From Paenibacillus sp. H1-7 (GTDB lineage Bacteria > Bacillota > Bacilli > Paenibacillales > NBRC-103111), in NCBI RefSeq assembly GCF_022354825.1, contig NZ_CP031168.1:1613501-1677500 (forward strand): a DNA stretch of 64,000 bases, written 5' to 3'. Below are positions 27,986-36,029 of this stretch, in pieces; position 1 is the first letter of the stretch, and each line of letters starts with the position of its first letter. The position numbers were made by a program, and so were the translations under genes. Below the pieces are notes generated by a model that made no database searches, was not told the DNA's origin, and saw only the letters and a program-made list of their open reading frames with translations.

Positions 27986-29569
27986 ATGACGTTGTTAAGA
28001 CCTGGAGAATTGAAGGACGATGATGTTTGGGACATGCTCAGTGCAAGCCGGGACGGGGATTTGGAACGAGTGAAGAGACTCGCTTCGCATCGGCCCGAAT
28101 TGAACCACTGCGAATACAACTACACTCCGCCAATCCACTTCGCGGTTCGTGAAGGCCATCTGGACATTGTCCGTTACTTGCTGGAACAAGGAGCTGATCC
28201 TGCCTATCGTACTTATCCGTTTCAAGACTCGCTTCTTACAATGGCACAGGATCGCGGATATCATGAGATTGCAAATATTTTATTAAACACCCTGTCTAAG
28301 CGGTTTCCTGTCATGGAAGGCCTTTCCGAATTTTTGGAGGCCGCTCGAAAAGGCGATGCCGATAGGATTCGATTTGATTTGTCACGCAATCCCCAACTGG
28401 CTTTTGTCAGCAACGAAACCGGCGAAACGGCTCTTCATCAGGCTGTAAGGGGTGGTCATCCGGAGATCATGAAGGTCCTGCTCGATGCCGGTGCAGCCCC
28501 GGATGCGATGCGTTCCGACGGTATACGCCCCATTAACTGTGTTGTGGACCGAGGCAGCAAGCCAGCGCCGCTAGCAGGCGTTCTTGCCGGTATGCTGCTA
28601 GCAAGAGGGGCAGAATACAACATCTATCTTGCTGCAGCGCTTGGTGATGACCACTATGTACGAGAGGCGCTTCGGCGCGACCCGAATTCGGCTAATTTTG
28701 AGGACTCTTCACATCGACGGCCCATTTCGGCTGCTGCACGGCGTAATGACTTCGAGATGGTTAAGCTGCTGCTCGAGCACGGTGCGAACCCGAGCTTGCC
28801 GGAAGAGGGCGCACCTCTCGGACAGGCTCTTTGGAACGCGGTGTATCAGCGGCAGCATGAAATGGTGAAGCTGCTGCTTGAATATGATGCGAACCCGAAT
28901 ACTGCGCCGGAATCGAGCGGCAGCGTGTTGTTCCAGGCGCGTAAAGATCCCGAGCTAGCACGCCTTCTTCTTGAATATGGCGCAGTAGATACAACCAGCG
29001 ATTTGGATCACTTCCATACCTTAGTGGAAGATAACAAGCTGGAAGAGGTTGAACAGATAATTGCAGCGAACCCAGAGCTGCTGCGGCAAGCAAGCGCTTT
29101 TTGGGGAGAGGGCATACTATGTGGACCGGCGCGCGATGGCAAACGAGAGATGCTCGCGCTGTTAATCCGTTATGGCGCACGTGTTCCTGACGTTACGAAG
29201 TGGGGACGGTACTATTATTTCAAGCACTACGAAATCGCTGCCTTTCTTCTGCACCATGGCATGAATCCGAATCACATGAATTGGCAGCATGTTACTCTTC
29301 TGCACGATATGGCGCAGGAGGGGGATGTGGAGAAGGCGAGCTTGCTCCTTGATTATGGTGCTGCTATGAATTCCGTCGACGAGGAGTATCGTTCTACTCC
29401 GCTTGGTTTCGCAGCCCGCTGGGGACACAAGGAGATGGTTGCAATGCTCCTCGAGCGCGGCGCCGATCCGAATAAGTCGGGCGCACCGTGGTCGACACCT
29501 CTTGCCTGGGCGCAGCTTAAAGGGGATAGTCATATTGAAGCCGAATTGCGGCGGGCCGGGGCTAGATGA
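27986..29569 (+). CDS. Ankyrin-repeat protein (527 aa)
   Basis: The start follows AAAGGGGAG. The whole protein is built of ankyrin repeats of about 33 residues. Typical consensus pieces are TPPIHFAVREGHLDIVRYLLEQGADP, TALHQAVRGGHPEIMKVLLDAGAAP, RRNDFEMVKLLLEHGANPS and TPLGFAARWGHKEMVAMLLERGADPN. At least ten repeats are visible, some degenerate. There is no signal peptide or transmembrane helix, so it is a cytosolic protein-binding scaffold. It sits between lutR and lutABC, with gaps of about 280 and 410 bases, and does not look co-transcribed with either. No partner can be named. Confidence 0.85.
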   Translation: MTLLRPGELKDDDVWDMLSASRDGDLERVKRLASHRPELNHCEYNYTPPIHFAVREGHLDIVRYLLEQGADPAYRTYPFQDSLLTMAQDRGYHEIANILLNTLSKRFPVMEGLSEFLEAARKGDADRIRFDLSRNPQLAFVSNETGETALHQAVRGGHPEIMKVLLDAGAAPDAMRSDGIRPINCVVDRGSKPAPLAGVLAGMLLARGAEYNIYLAAALGDDHYVREALRRDPNSANFEDSSHRRPISAAARRNDFEMVKLLLEHGANPSLPEEGAPLGQALWNAVYQRQHEMVKLLLEYDANPNTAPESSGSVLFQARKDPELARLLLEYGAVDTTSDLDHFHTLVEDNKLEEVEQIIAANPELLRQASAFWGEGILCGPARDGKREMLALLIRYGARVPDVTKWGRYYYFKHYEIAAFLLHHGMNPNHMNWQHVTLLHDMAQEGDVEKASLLLDYGAAMNSVDEEYRSTPLGFAARWGHKEMVAMLLERGADPNKSGAPWSTPLAWAQLKGDSHIEAELRRAGAR

Positions 29570-29980
29570 GGCAGGAATGATTGATGGATGCGAATAGTCA
29601 CTTGGGGCCAAGCAGAGCAAAAGAGGGGGATTCCGCTTGACTGCTGGCCGATGTCATTGGCAGCAACGATACTCCATTTATATTCGCTTTCATACTACAA
29701 AAGGCAGCCCCACACAGCTGCTTTAGATTTGTGTATAAAGCATCGGCTTTTTCTAAATTTTTGCTCAATGGAGCCGTAGGGCGGATGTGTCCCGGCAAGG
29801 ACTTCACCCGGATTATTGCTGATCTCCGCCAAGATCATCACTTCCTCTCAAGGCTGCTGCTAAAGGATGGAAACATGCACTGGATTTGCTGCCATTCGAC
29901 AAATAATCCTTTTCAAAAATCAACTTATCTGATAACCTGATAACATAACTATTACTTTATGAATAAAGGAAGGGAACCCT
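29570..29980 (+). promoter_or_regulatory. lutABC upstream region with a possible LutR operator
   Basis: No gene is supported in these 411 bases; the one short open frame lacks a ribosome-binding site. TTATC-T-GATAA at 29925-29935 is a perfect short palindrome of the type FadR-family proteins bind, partly repeated as CTGATAAC just after. It lies 46 bases before lutA. The promoter hexamers are not clear. Confidence 0.4.
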
Positions 29981-30724
29981 ATGCGAGTCTCTTTATTTAT
30001 TACTTGTTTGGCCGACCAGCTTTATCCCGAGGTGGGGGAAAGCGTTGTCAGATTGCTGCACCGGTACGGCTGTGAGGTAGATTTTCCGGATGCGCAAGTA
30101 TGCTGTGGGCAGCCTGCCTTCAACAGCGGCTATCAGGATGAGGCAAGGGAAGTGGCACGCGGCTTGATCCGTGCTTTTGAACATAGCGATTATGTCGTTT
30201 CGCCGTCCGGCTCCTGTACAGGGATGGTTCACCACTATTATCCTCAATTGTTCGAGAGCGAACCCGAATGGAAGCGCAAGGCGGAAGAGCTGATCGCTAA
30301 AACGTACGAGTTTTCGCAATTTCTTGTGAATGTTCTCGGCGTAACGGATTTGGGAGCGGTATTTAACGAAAAGGTTACTTATCACGCATCTTGCCATGCG
30401 ACGCGGTTTCTCGGCGTGAAGGATGAGCCGAACAAGCTGCTGACGGGAGTCAAGGGGCTGGAGTACATCGATCTTCCGAAAAAAGAAGATTGCTGCGGCT
30501 TCGGCGGTACGTTTGCGGTCAAAATGGCGGATATGTCCGAAGCAATGGTATGCGAGAAGGCAGGCCACGTATGCTCAACCGGAGCCAGCGTGCTCGTCGG
30601 TTCTGATATGGGCTGCTTGATGAATATCGGCGGCCGTCTGAACAAAGAGAACAAGCCGGTTCGCGTAATGCATTTGGCGCAGCTGCTGGAGGAAGGAGTG
30701 AAGAACGGTGAATCAGGTCGATGA
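29981..30724 (+). CDS. lutA: L-lactate utilisation protein LutA (Fe-S, CCG domain)
   Basis: The 247-residue protein carries two CCG (cysteine-rich) domains: CCGQPAFNSGYQDEA at C41-C42 and DCCGFGGTFAVKMADMSEAM near 170-190, each with preceding Cys (the second with SGSCTGMVHHYY and YHASCHATRFLG). This matches LutA, a subunit of the cytosolic iron-sulfur L-lactate dehydrogenase complex LutABC. The start follows AAAGGAAGGG. It overlaps lutB by 17 bases, so the three genes form a translationally coupled operon. Confidence 0.95.
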   Translation: MRVSLFITCLADQLYPEVGESVVRLLHRYGCEVDFPDAQVCCGQPAFNSGYQDEAREVARGLIRAFEHSDYVVSPSGSCTGMVHHYYPQLFESEPEWKRKAEELIAKTYEFSQFLVNVLGVTDLGAVFNEKVTYHASCHATRFLGVKDEPNKLLTGVKGLEYIDLPKKEDCCGFGGTFAVKMADMSEAMVCEKAGHVCSTGASVLVGSDMGCLMNIGGRLNKENKPVRVMHLAQLLEEGVKNGESGR

Positions 30725-32210
30725 GAAGCAATTGATCGGTACGGGGCTGAAGAAAAGAACGGAAGAAGCGCTGGCCGACGAATTTCTGCGCAAAGCGGTC
30801 GCTTTTACGACGGATAAGCTGAAAACCGCCAAGCTGAAGGCGATGGACGACTTCGGCCAATGGGAAGAATGGCGCGAGCGCGGCAAGCAGATCCGCAAGC
30901 ATGTCGTTGATAATCTGGATTATTATTTGACCCAGTTTACCGATAATGTGTCCAAAGCGGGCGGGCACGTCTATTTTTGCCGTACGGCGGACGAAGCCGT
31001 CAAAGTCTTTATGGATTTGGCGGAGCAGCGCAAGGCGAAGCTTGTGGCCAAAGGGAAATCGATGGTGTCCGAGGAAATCCATCTGAATCATCATTTGGAG
31101 GAACGCGGCATCGAAGCGATCGAGACCGATTTGGGAGAATATATTCTTCAATTGGCGAAAGAAACGCCGTCTCACTTGATCATTCCAGCGATTCATAAAA
31201 ACAAGCAGCAGATCGCCGAGCTGTTCAACAACGAATCCGGCGAGCAATTTCCGCCGGAAACGAAAATACTGGCCGGCTATGCCAAACAGCGGCTGCGCAA
31301 TTATTTCCTGGAGGCGGACATCGGCCTGACCGGATGTAACTTCGGCGTTGCGGAGTCCGGTGCGATCACGCTGGTATCTAATGAAGGAAACGGCCGTATG
31401 GTGAGCACGATTCCAAAATCTCACGTTGTCATCATGGGGATGGAACGGCTGGTGCCTACGTACGACGACCTGGAGGTCGTACTGAACCTGCTGGCGCGCA
31501 GCGCGACCGGTCAGAAGCTGACGACGTACACGTCGATGATTACGGGACCGCGCCGCGAGGGCGAGCTCGACGGACCGGAGGAGCTCCATCTGATCGTCCT
31601 GGACAACGGACGCTCGGCGCAGCTCGGCGATCCGGTGTTCCAGGAGGTGCTGCACTGCATCCGATGTGCAGCCTGTTTGAACGCATGCCCCGTGTACCGT
31701 CACGTCGGCGGACACACCTACGGCAGCGTATACAGCGGCCCCATCGGGGCCGTATTGACGCCGCTGCTGCAGCAGGACATGAAGGAAGCGGGCCAGCTGG
31801 CCTACGCTTCCAGCCTGTGCGGGGCATGCTATGAGGCATGCCCGGTGAAGATTCCGCTGCACGATATGCTTGTGCAGCTGCGCGCCCGCAAGGTCAAGAT
31901 GGGCTTGACCCCGCTGGCCGAGCGCGTTGCCTTCAAGTCGTTCCAGACGGCGTTCGGGAGCGTGACGTTGTACAAAATGGCGACGAAATCCGCCTATTAT
32001 ATGCAGAAGCCTTTTATCAGCAAAGGCTTCATCAAGAAAGGGCCGGGACCGATGTCCGGCTGGACGCAGTCGCGCTTCTTCCCGATGAAGCCGAAGCAGT
32101 CGTTCCGCGACCGCTGGGAAGCGCTGCAGCAGGAGCTGAAATCGGCGCCGGTCATCGCCAAAGCGCCGGATGCGCCGGTGAATAAGGGAGGTAAGCCGCA
32201 TGAGCATTAA
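30708..32210 (+). CDS. lutB: L-lactate utilisation iron-sulfur protein LutB
   Basis: The 500-residue protein has an N-terminal LUD-type domain (about 60-290, with GCNFGVAESGAITLVSNEGNGR) and a ferredoxin-like segment with two [4Fe-4S] motifs: CIRCAACLNACP near 316 and CGACYEACP near 372. A C-terminal tail binds LutC partners. The start is GTG at 30708 inside lutA, behind AAGGAG. Length and order match B. subtilis LutB (about 475 residues). It should pass electrons from L-lactate to the respiratory chain. Confidence 0.95.
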   Translation: MNQVDEKQLIGTGLKKRTEEALADEFLRKAVAFTTDKLKTAKLKAMDDFGQWEEWRERGKQIRKHVVDNLDYYLTQFTDNVSKAGGHVYFCRTADEAVKVFMDLAEQRKAKLVAKGKSMVSEEIHLNHHLEERGIEAIETDLGEYILQLAKETPSHLIIPAIHKNKQQIAELFNNESGEQFPPETKILAGYAKQRLRNYFLEADIGLTGCNFGVAESGAITLVSNEGNGRMVSTIPKSHVVIMGMERLVPTYDDLEVVLNLLARSATGQKLTTYTSMITGPRREGELDGPEELHLIVLDNGRSAQLGDPVFQEVLHCIRCAACLNACPVYRHVGGHTYGSVYSGPIGAVLTPLLQQDMKEAGQLAYASSLCGACYEACPVKIPLHDMLVQLRARKVKMGLTPLAERVAFKSFQTAFGSVTLYKMATKSAYYMQKPFISKGFIKKGPGPMSGWTQSRFFPMKPKQSFRDRWEALQQELKSAPVIAKAPDAPVNKGGKPHEH

Positions 32211-32970
32211 TCCAGGACAAATTCACGGCCGCGACGCGTTCATCGCCAACATTTCGTCCCGGCTGGGACGCCAAGCGCCTTCAAGCACCCCTCCGGAGCG
32301 GCCGTTCCGCGGCGCACCGGATTTCTATAAACAAATCGAGCGAACCACCGACGAGAAAATCGAGCTGTTCATCCAGAACTGGACCGCCTTAACGGGAAAG
32401 GTTCTGGTAGTGGAGGAAGCCGAGGCCAAGGAGAGCATCGGGGCCTGGCTTAAGGAAGTAGCCGCGGAGCTGGGCGTGACGCATGTATCGCGCTGGGAGC
32501 ACGACGGCCTGATCGGCCTCGGCCTTGACGAGGTGTTGGCTGAAGCGGGCGTCGAAGTCGTGCCGTGGAAAGCGACCGACGCTGCAGACGGAGAGACTGC
32601 GGCCGACGCCAGCTCCAACTGGGCCAAACGCAGCGAGCTGCTGAAGCGCACGGAGCGCTGCCAGCTCGGCATCATTTGGCCGGACTACGCCGTCGCCAAC
32701 ACGAGCACGCTTATGCTGCAATGCTCGCCGCAGCGCGGACGCTCGGTCAGCCTGCTGACCGATATCCTGTTCGCGGTGTTCCGCGCGGATCAGCTGGTGA
32801 CGCGGATGGGCGAAGGCTTCAGCAGCATCACGCAAGGCAAGTCGGACGGAAGCCATTATGCGTCGTCCTTGAATTTGATCACGGGTCCTAGCCGAAGCGC
32901 GGACATCGAGAACGATCTTACGATCGGTATTCACGGACCGGGCAAGGTATATGCCGTGATTATTAAGTAA
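32200..32970 (+). CDS. lutC: L-lactate utilisation protein LutC
   Basis: The 256-residue protein is a LUD-domain (YkgG-type) member: AIADTSTLML is represented by DYAVANTSTLMLQCSPQRGRSVSLLTD (about 162-188), and the C-terminus LITGPSRSADIENDLTIGIHGPGKV is diagnostic. The ATG at 32200 follows GGAGG inside the end of lutB (11-base overlap). It completes lutABC, and a terminator follows directly. Confidence 0.95.
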   Translation: MSINPGQIHGRDAFIANISSRLGRQAPSSTPPERPFRGAPDFYKQIERTTDEKIELFIQNWTALTGKVLVVEEAEAKESIGAWLKEVAAELGVTHVSRWEHDGLIGLGLDEVLAEAGVEVVPWKATDAADGETAADASSNWAKRSELLKRTERCQLGIIWPDYAVANTSTLMLQCSPQRGRSVSLLTDILFAVFRADQLVTRMGEGFSSITQGKSDGSHYASSLNLITGPSRSADIENDLTIGIHGPGKVYAVIIK

Positions 32971-32974
32971 TATC

Positions 32975-33017
32975 AAAGCAGAGCCGCTCCAGTGGATGGG
33001 AGCATGCTCTGCTTTTC
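32975..33017 (+). terminator. Terminator of lutABC
   Basis: AAAGCAGAGC pairs perfectly with GCTCTGCTTT around a 21-base loop, followed by T. Confidence 0.8.
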
Positions 33018-33113
33018 GCTTTATTCGGGGGCGGTATAGCGGCCCGCAAGAAATTGGCTAAGGCTTGCAGTAGGCGTATCGTTTCGTTTCGTTGAGGCTG
33101 TTCTCTTGTTAGG

Positions 33114-34047
33114 CTGTAACGCGGAAAAACCGCTTTACAGCGGCGGTCGCACGCCTCGAGCCCAGCTGTAAGACGGAAAAACCGTGTTACAGAGTCTCGG
33201 AGAAGCAGCATCGTGCCTGAGCCACCGCTGTAACGCGGAAAATCCGCTTTACAGTGACGGTCGAGCGCCTCAAGCCCGACTGTAACACGGAAAAACCGCG
33301 TTACAGAAAAGAAGCAGCGTCGTGCCTGAGCCATCGCTGTAACGCAGAAAAACCGCTTTACAGTGGCGGTCGAGCGCCCCAAACCCGACTGTAACACGGA
33401 AAAACCGCGTTACATAGTCTCGGAGAAGCAGCATCGTGCCTGAGCCTTAGCTGTAATGCGGAAAAACCGCTTTACAGCGGCGGTCGCACGCCTCAAGCCC
33501 AGCTGCAAGACGGAAAAACCGCGTTACAGAAGCCCGGCATAGCAGCATCGTGCCTCAGCCTTAGCTGTAATCCGGAAAATCCGCTCTACAGCGGCAGTCG
33601 CACGCCTCAAGCCCGACTGTAACAAGGAAAAACCGCGTTACAGAGTCTCGGAGAAGCAGTATCGTGCCTGAGACACAGCTGTAACGCGGAAAATCCGCTT
33701 TACAGTAGCCATCGCACGCCCCAAGCCCAGCTGTAAGATGCAAAAGCCGCGTTACAGAAGCCCGGCATAGCATAATCGTGCCTGAGCCACAGCTGTAACG
33801 CGGAAAAACCGCTTTATAGCGGCGGTCGCACGCCCCAAGCCCAGCTGTAAGACGGAAAAACAGTGTTACAGAAGCCCGGCATAGCAGAATTGTGCCTCAG
33901 CCTTAGCTGTAACGCGGAAAATCCGCTCTACAGCGGCAGTCGCACGCCTCAAGCCCGACTGTAACAAGGAAAAACCGCGTTACAGAGTCTCGGAGAAGCA
34001 GCATCGTGCCTGAGCCACAGCTGTAACGCGGAAAATCCGGTCTACAG
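33114..34047. repeat. Array of 17 alternating 27-nt hairpins, 114-bp period
   Basis: Seventeen 27-nt dyads start at 33114, 33166, 33228, 33280, 33337, 33389, 33451, 33503, 33565, 33617, 33679, 33731, 33793, 33845, 33907, 33959 and 34021. Odd copies (type A) read CTGTAACGCGG, about five A, CCGCTTTACAG. Even copies (type B) read CTGTAACACGG, AAAAA, CCGCGTTACAG. Steps alternate 52 and 62 bases (one 57), giving 114 bp per A-B pair. The A-to-B spacer is 25 nt (CGGCGGTCGCACGCC core) and the B-to-A spacer is 35 nt in two versions (AGTCTCGGAGAAGCAG or AAGCCCGGCATAGCAG start). All dyads point the same way. No convincing gene lies in 33018-34189; frames on the minus strand only mirror the repeat. The array separates lutABC from the IclR operon. 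Confidence 0.95.
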
Positions 34048-34189
34048 CGGCACGACTCCGCACATCAGCTCCACCCATAACCCGCCGCGATACAGCCCCG
34101 CCTTCAGCCAGCTCTAACGCCACAAACCTGCGCCACATCAGGCTTCCCGCGCGCTCCACCGCATCGCCGTGATCCGGCTTAAAATTCCG

Positions 34190-34218
34190 TTGACATATAC
34201 GTTGACGCGTTGTACGAT
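34190..34218 (+). promoter_or_regulatory. Promoter of the IclR-led catabolic operon
   Basis: Perfect TTGACA at 34190-34195 and TACGAT at 34213-34218 are separated by 17 bases. It is about 160 bases before the regulator gene, leaving a long leader. Confidence 0.75.
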
Positions 34219-34230
34219 GAAGTTGTCAAA

Positions 34231-34254
34231 TATACAAAACTGTGGTTTTGTATA
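34231..34254 (+). promoter_or_regulatory. Perfect palindromic operator, probably for the IclR protein
   Basis: TATACAAAAC and GTTTTGTATA form 10-bp perfect arms around TGTG. It begins 12 bases after the -10, so a bound protein would block transcription start or escape. Being the only long dyad ahead of the operon, it is the best candidate for IclR autoregulation. Confidence 0.65.
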
Positions 34255-34378
34255 CTAAACCGCAACGACAATACATTCGATAATTTACTGCAGAGGTCGT
34301 TGCAGATCGTACTATTTCATAGAGGCAATGCTAGACTAGCACCGCTAGTTTTGGTTTTTGGACCCGCCAGGAGGACGC

Positions 34379-35137
34379 ATGGACAAGAAATATTGGGTAC
34401 CCGCCTTAGAGAAGGCGGACGTTATTCTTCAAGCGATTTCCGGGCAGCCTTCCAAGCTGAAGCTGATGGATTTGTCGAAGCTGTCGGGTATTAACAAGAG
34501 CTCCATGTTTTCGCTGCTGAATACGCTCGAAGCGCTGGAATGGGTCGTCCGCGAAGCGGAAGGCACGTACTCGCTCGGCTCGAAGCTCGGCTTTCTCGGA
34601 AACGTATACTTTAAGCAGTTCAGCTTGATCGACCGGTTCCGCAAGGAAGCATCGATTACGAAGCATACGATTCAAGAGACGATTCAGCTGGCGAGACTCG
34701 AGCAAAGCGATGTGCTCTATTTGGCCAAGGAGGAGATGCCTTCTCCGGTAAGACTGGCCTCCGAGCCCGGGATGAAGCTTCCTGCTCACGCAACGGCGCT
34801 TGGCAAGGTAATGCTCGCGGCGCTTGATTCTGACAAGGTGAAAGCCATGTATCCCGACGAGCAGCTTCACAACGGATTGACCCAGCATACAATCAAATCG
34901 AGAGACGAGCTGCTAGGGCAGCTGACTCAAATTCGTGCGGAGGGCTTCGCCTGCGATTTGCAGGAAGCGGTGATGGGCTTTTGCTGCGTAGCCGCTCCTG
35001 TGCTGGACGCCCAGGGGAACACCGTGGCGGCAATCAGCTGCTCGATGTTCCAGCATGAATGGGAGCAAAAGCGAAGTCAGGCGCAGAAGGAAATTTGCGC
35101 TTTGGCCGCGAGGCTGTCCCAAGGCACTTGTAATTAA
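34379..35137 (+). CDS. IclR-family transcriptional regulator
   Basis: This 252-residue protein has an N-terminal winged helix (about 5-65: ALEKADVILQAISGQPSKLKLMDLSKLSGINKSSMFSLLNTLEALEWV, in pieces) and a C-terminal IclR ligand domain (about 80-248: LPAHATALGKVMLAAL, GFACDLQEAVMGFCCVAAPVLDAQGNTVAAISCS). The ATG at 34379 follows AGGAGGA; a slightly earlier in-frame ATG lacks a site. The SDR gene starts 24 bases after its stop, so the regulator leads the operon it most likely controls. The ligand is expected to be a sugar acid or pathway intermediate. Confidence 0.93.
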   Translation: MDKKYWVPALEKADVILQAISGQPSKLKLMDLSKLSGINKSSMFSLLNTLEALEWVVREAEGTYSLGSKLGFLGNVYFKQFSLIDRFRKEASITKHTIQETIQLARLEQSDVLYLAKEEMPSPVRLASEPGMKLPAHATALGKVMLAALDSDKVKAMYPDEQLHNGLTQHTIKSRDELLGQLTQIRAEGFACDLQEAVMGFCCVAAPVLDAQGNTVAAISCSMFQHEWEQKRSQAQKEICALAARLSQGTCN

Positions 35138-35161
35138 ACATTTTAGAAGGGTGTGTAGGCA

Positions 35162-35935
35162 ATGAGATTGCAAGATAAGGTGACATTGATTACCGGTTCC
35201 GGTTCGGGTATCGGCAAAAGCTCCGCTTTGTTGTTCGCGAAAGAAGGAGCGACGGTTATCGTCAATGATTTGCTTGAGGAGAAAGGCCAGGAAACGGTGG
35301 AGGAAATCAAGCAAGCCGGCGGTAACGCTATGTTCCTTCAAGCGGATGTAACGAATCCGGATTCCGTAAAAGCCATGGTCGATCAAGCGATCGCCGCTTA
35401 CGGCCGCATCGACGTACTGTTCAATAACGCAGGAGTCAGCGGCGTAGGCGCCATCCACGAAGTGGAGCCCGACGCTTGGGACCGCGTTATCAACATCAAC
35501 ATCCGCGGCGTGTTCCTGCCTTGTAAATATGTGCTTCCTCACATGATGGAGCGCCGCAACGGTTCGATTATCAACATGTCCTCCTGCATCGCCGAAATCG
35601 GTCTCGCACGCCGCGCATCGTATTCCGCTACGAAAGGCGCCGTCCTTTCTTTGACCAAATCGATGCAAGTCGACTACGCTCCTTACCAAATCCGCGTGAA
35701 CGCATTGCTTCCGGGCACAATTTTGACGCCGTTCGTAGAGGATTACTTGAAAAAATCGTACACGAACCAGGAAGAAGCCTACGCTTCGCTGAAAACGCGC
35801 CAGCTGAGCGGCGACCTCGGCAGACCGGAGGACGTTGCGAAAGCGGCATTGTTCCTGGCATCCGACGATTCGAAGTTTATGATGGGCTCCCCGCTCTATA
35901 TCGATGGCGGCGTTGTATTCGGCAAGAACGCCTAA
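35162..35935 (+). CDS. SDR oxidoreductase (probable 2-keto-3-deoxy sugar-acid 4-dehydrogenase)
   Basis: A classical short-chain dehydrogenase of 257 residues: NAD-binding TGSGSGIGK (12-20), NNAG (88-91), catalytic Ser in NMSSC (near 141) and YSATK (near 155-159). The C-terminal RPEDVAKAALFLASDDSKFMMGSPLYIDGG is typical. The ribosome site is weak (AGAAGGGTGTG). Position between the regulator and the FAH-type hydrolase matches the diketo-hydrolase pathway for L-fucose or L-rhamnose. There an SDR oxidises 2-keto-3-deoxy-fuconate (or rhamnonate) at C4 and the hydrolase then splits the diketo acid. The exact substrate is inference. Confidence 0.85.
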   Translation: MRLQDKVTLITGSGSGIGKSSALLFAKEGATVIVNDLLEEKGQETVEEIKQAGGNAMFLQADVTNPDSVKAMVDQAIAAYGRIDVLFNNAGVSGVGAIHEVEPDAWDRVININIRGVFLPCKYVLPHMMERRNGSIINMSSCIAEIGLARRASYSATKGAVLSLTKSMQVDYAPYQIRVNALLPGTILTPFVEDYLKKSYTNQEEAYASLKTRQLSGDLGRPEDVAKAALFLASDDSKFMMGSPLYIDGGVVFGKNA

Positions 35936-36029
35936 TATAAAAGAAGACTTTCGATTAGGGCCGGTTAACGTCCGCCGGTCTTAGCAATCCGCAATAAAAT
36001 CCAACAATTTTAATTGGAGGTATGAACTC

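Noticed and set aside
29588..29779. 63-codon frame upstream of lutA
   Set aside because: No ribosome site and no pattern; the region looks regulatory.
30519..32207. 562-codon frame opposite lutB
   Set aside because: It mirrors the codon pattern of the certain lutB gene, is Arg/His/Leu-rich, and has no family motif.
32963..33773. Minus-strand open frames in the hairpin array (144 and 70 codons)
   Set aside because: They only exist because the 114-bp period is divisible by three. The protein is a translation of the repeat (VTRFF, CDRRCKA, FPRYS motifs) with no ribosome site.
33114..34047. CRISPR array
   Set aside because: The repeats are regular, but the spacers are themselves repeated copies, there are two alternating hairpin types and no cas genes are in the window.
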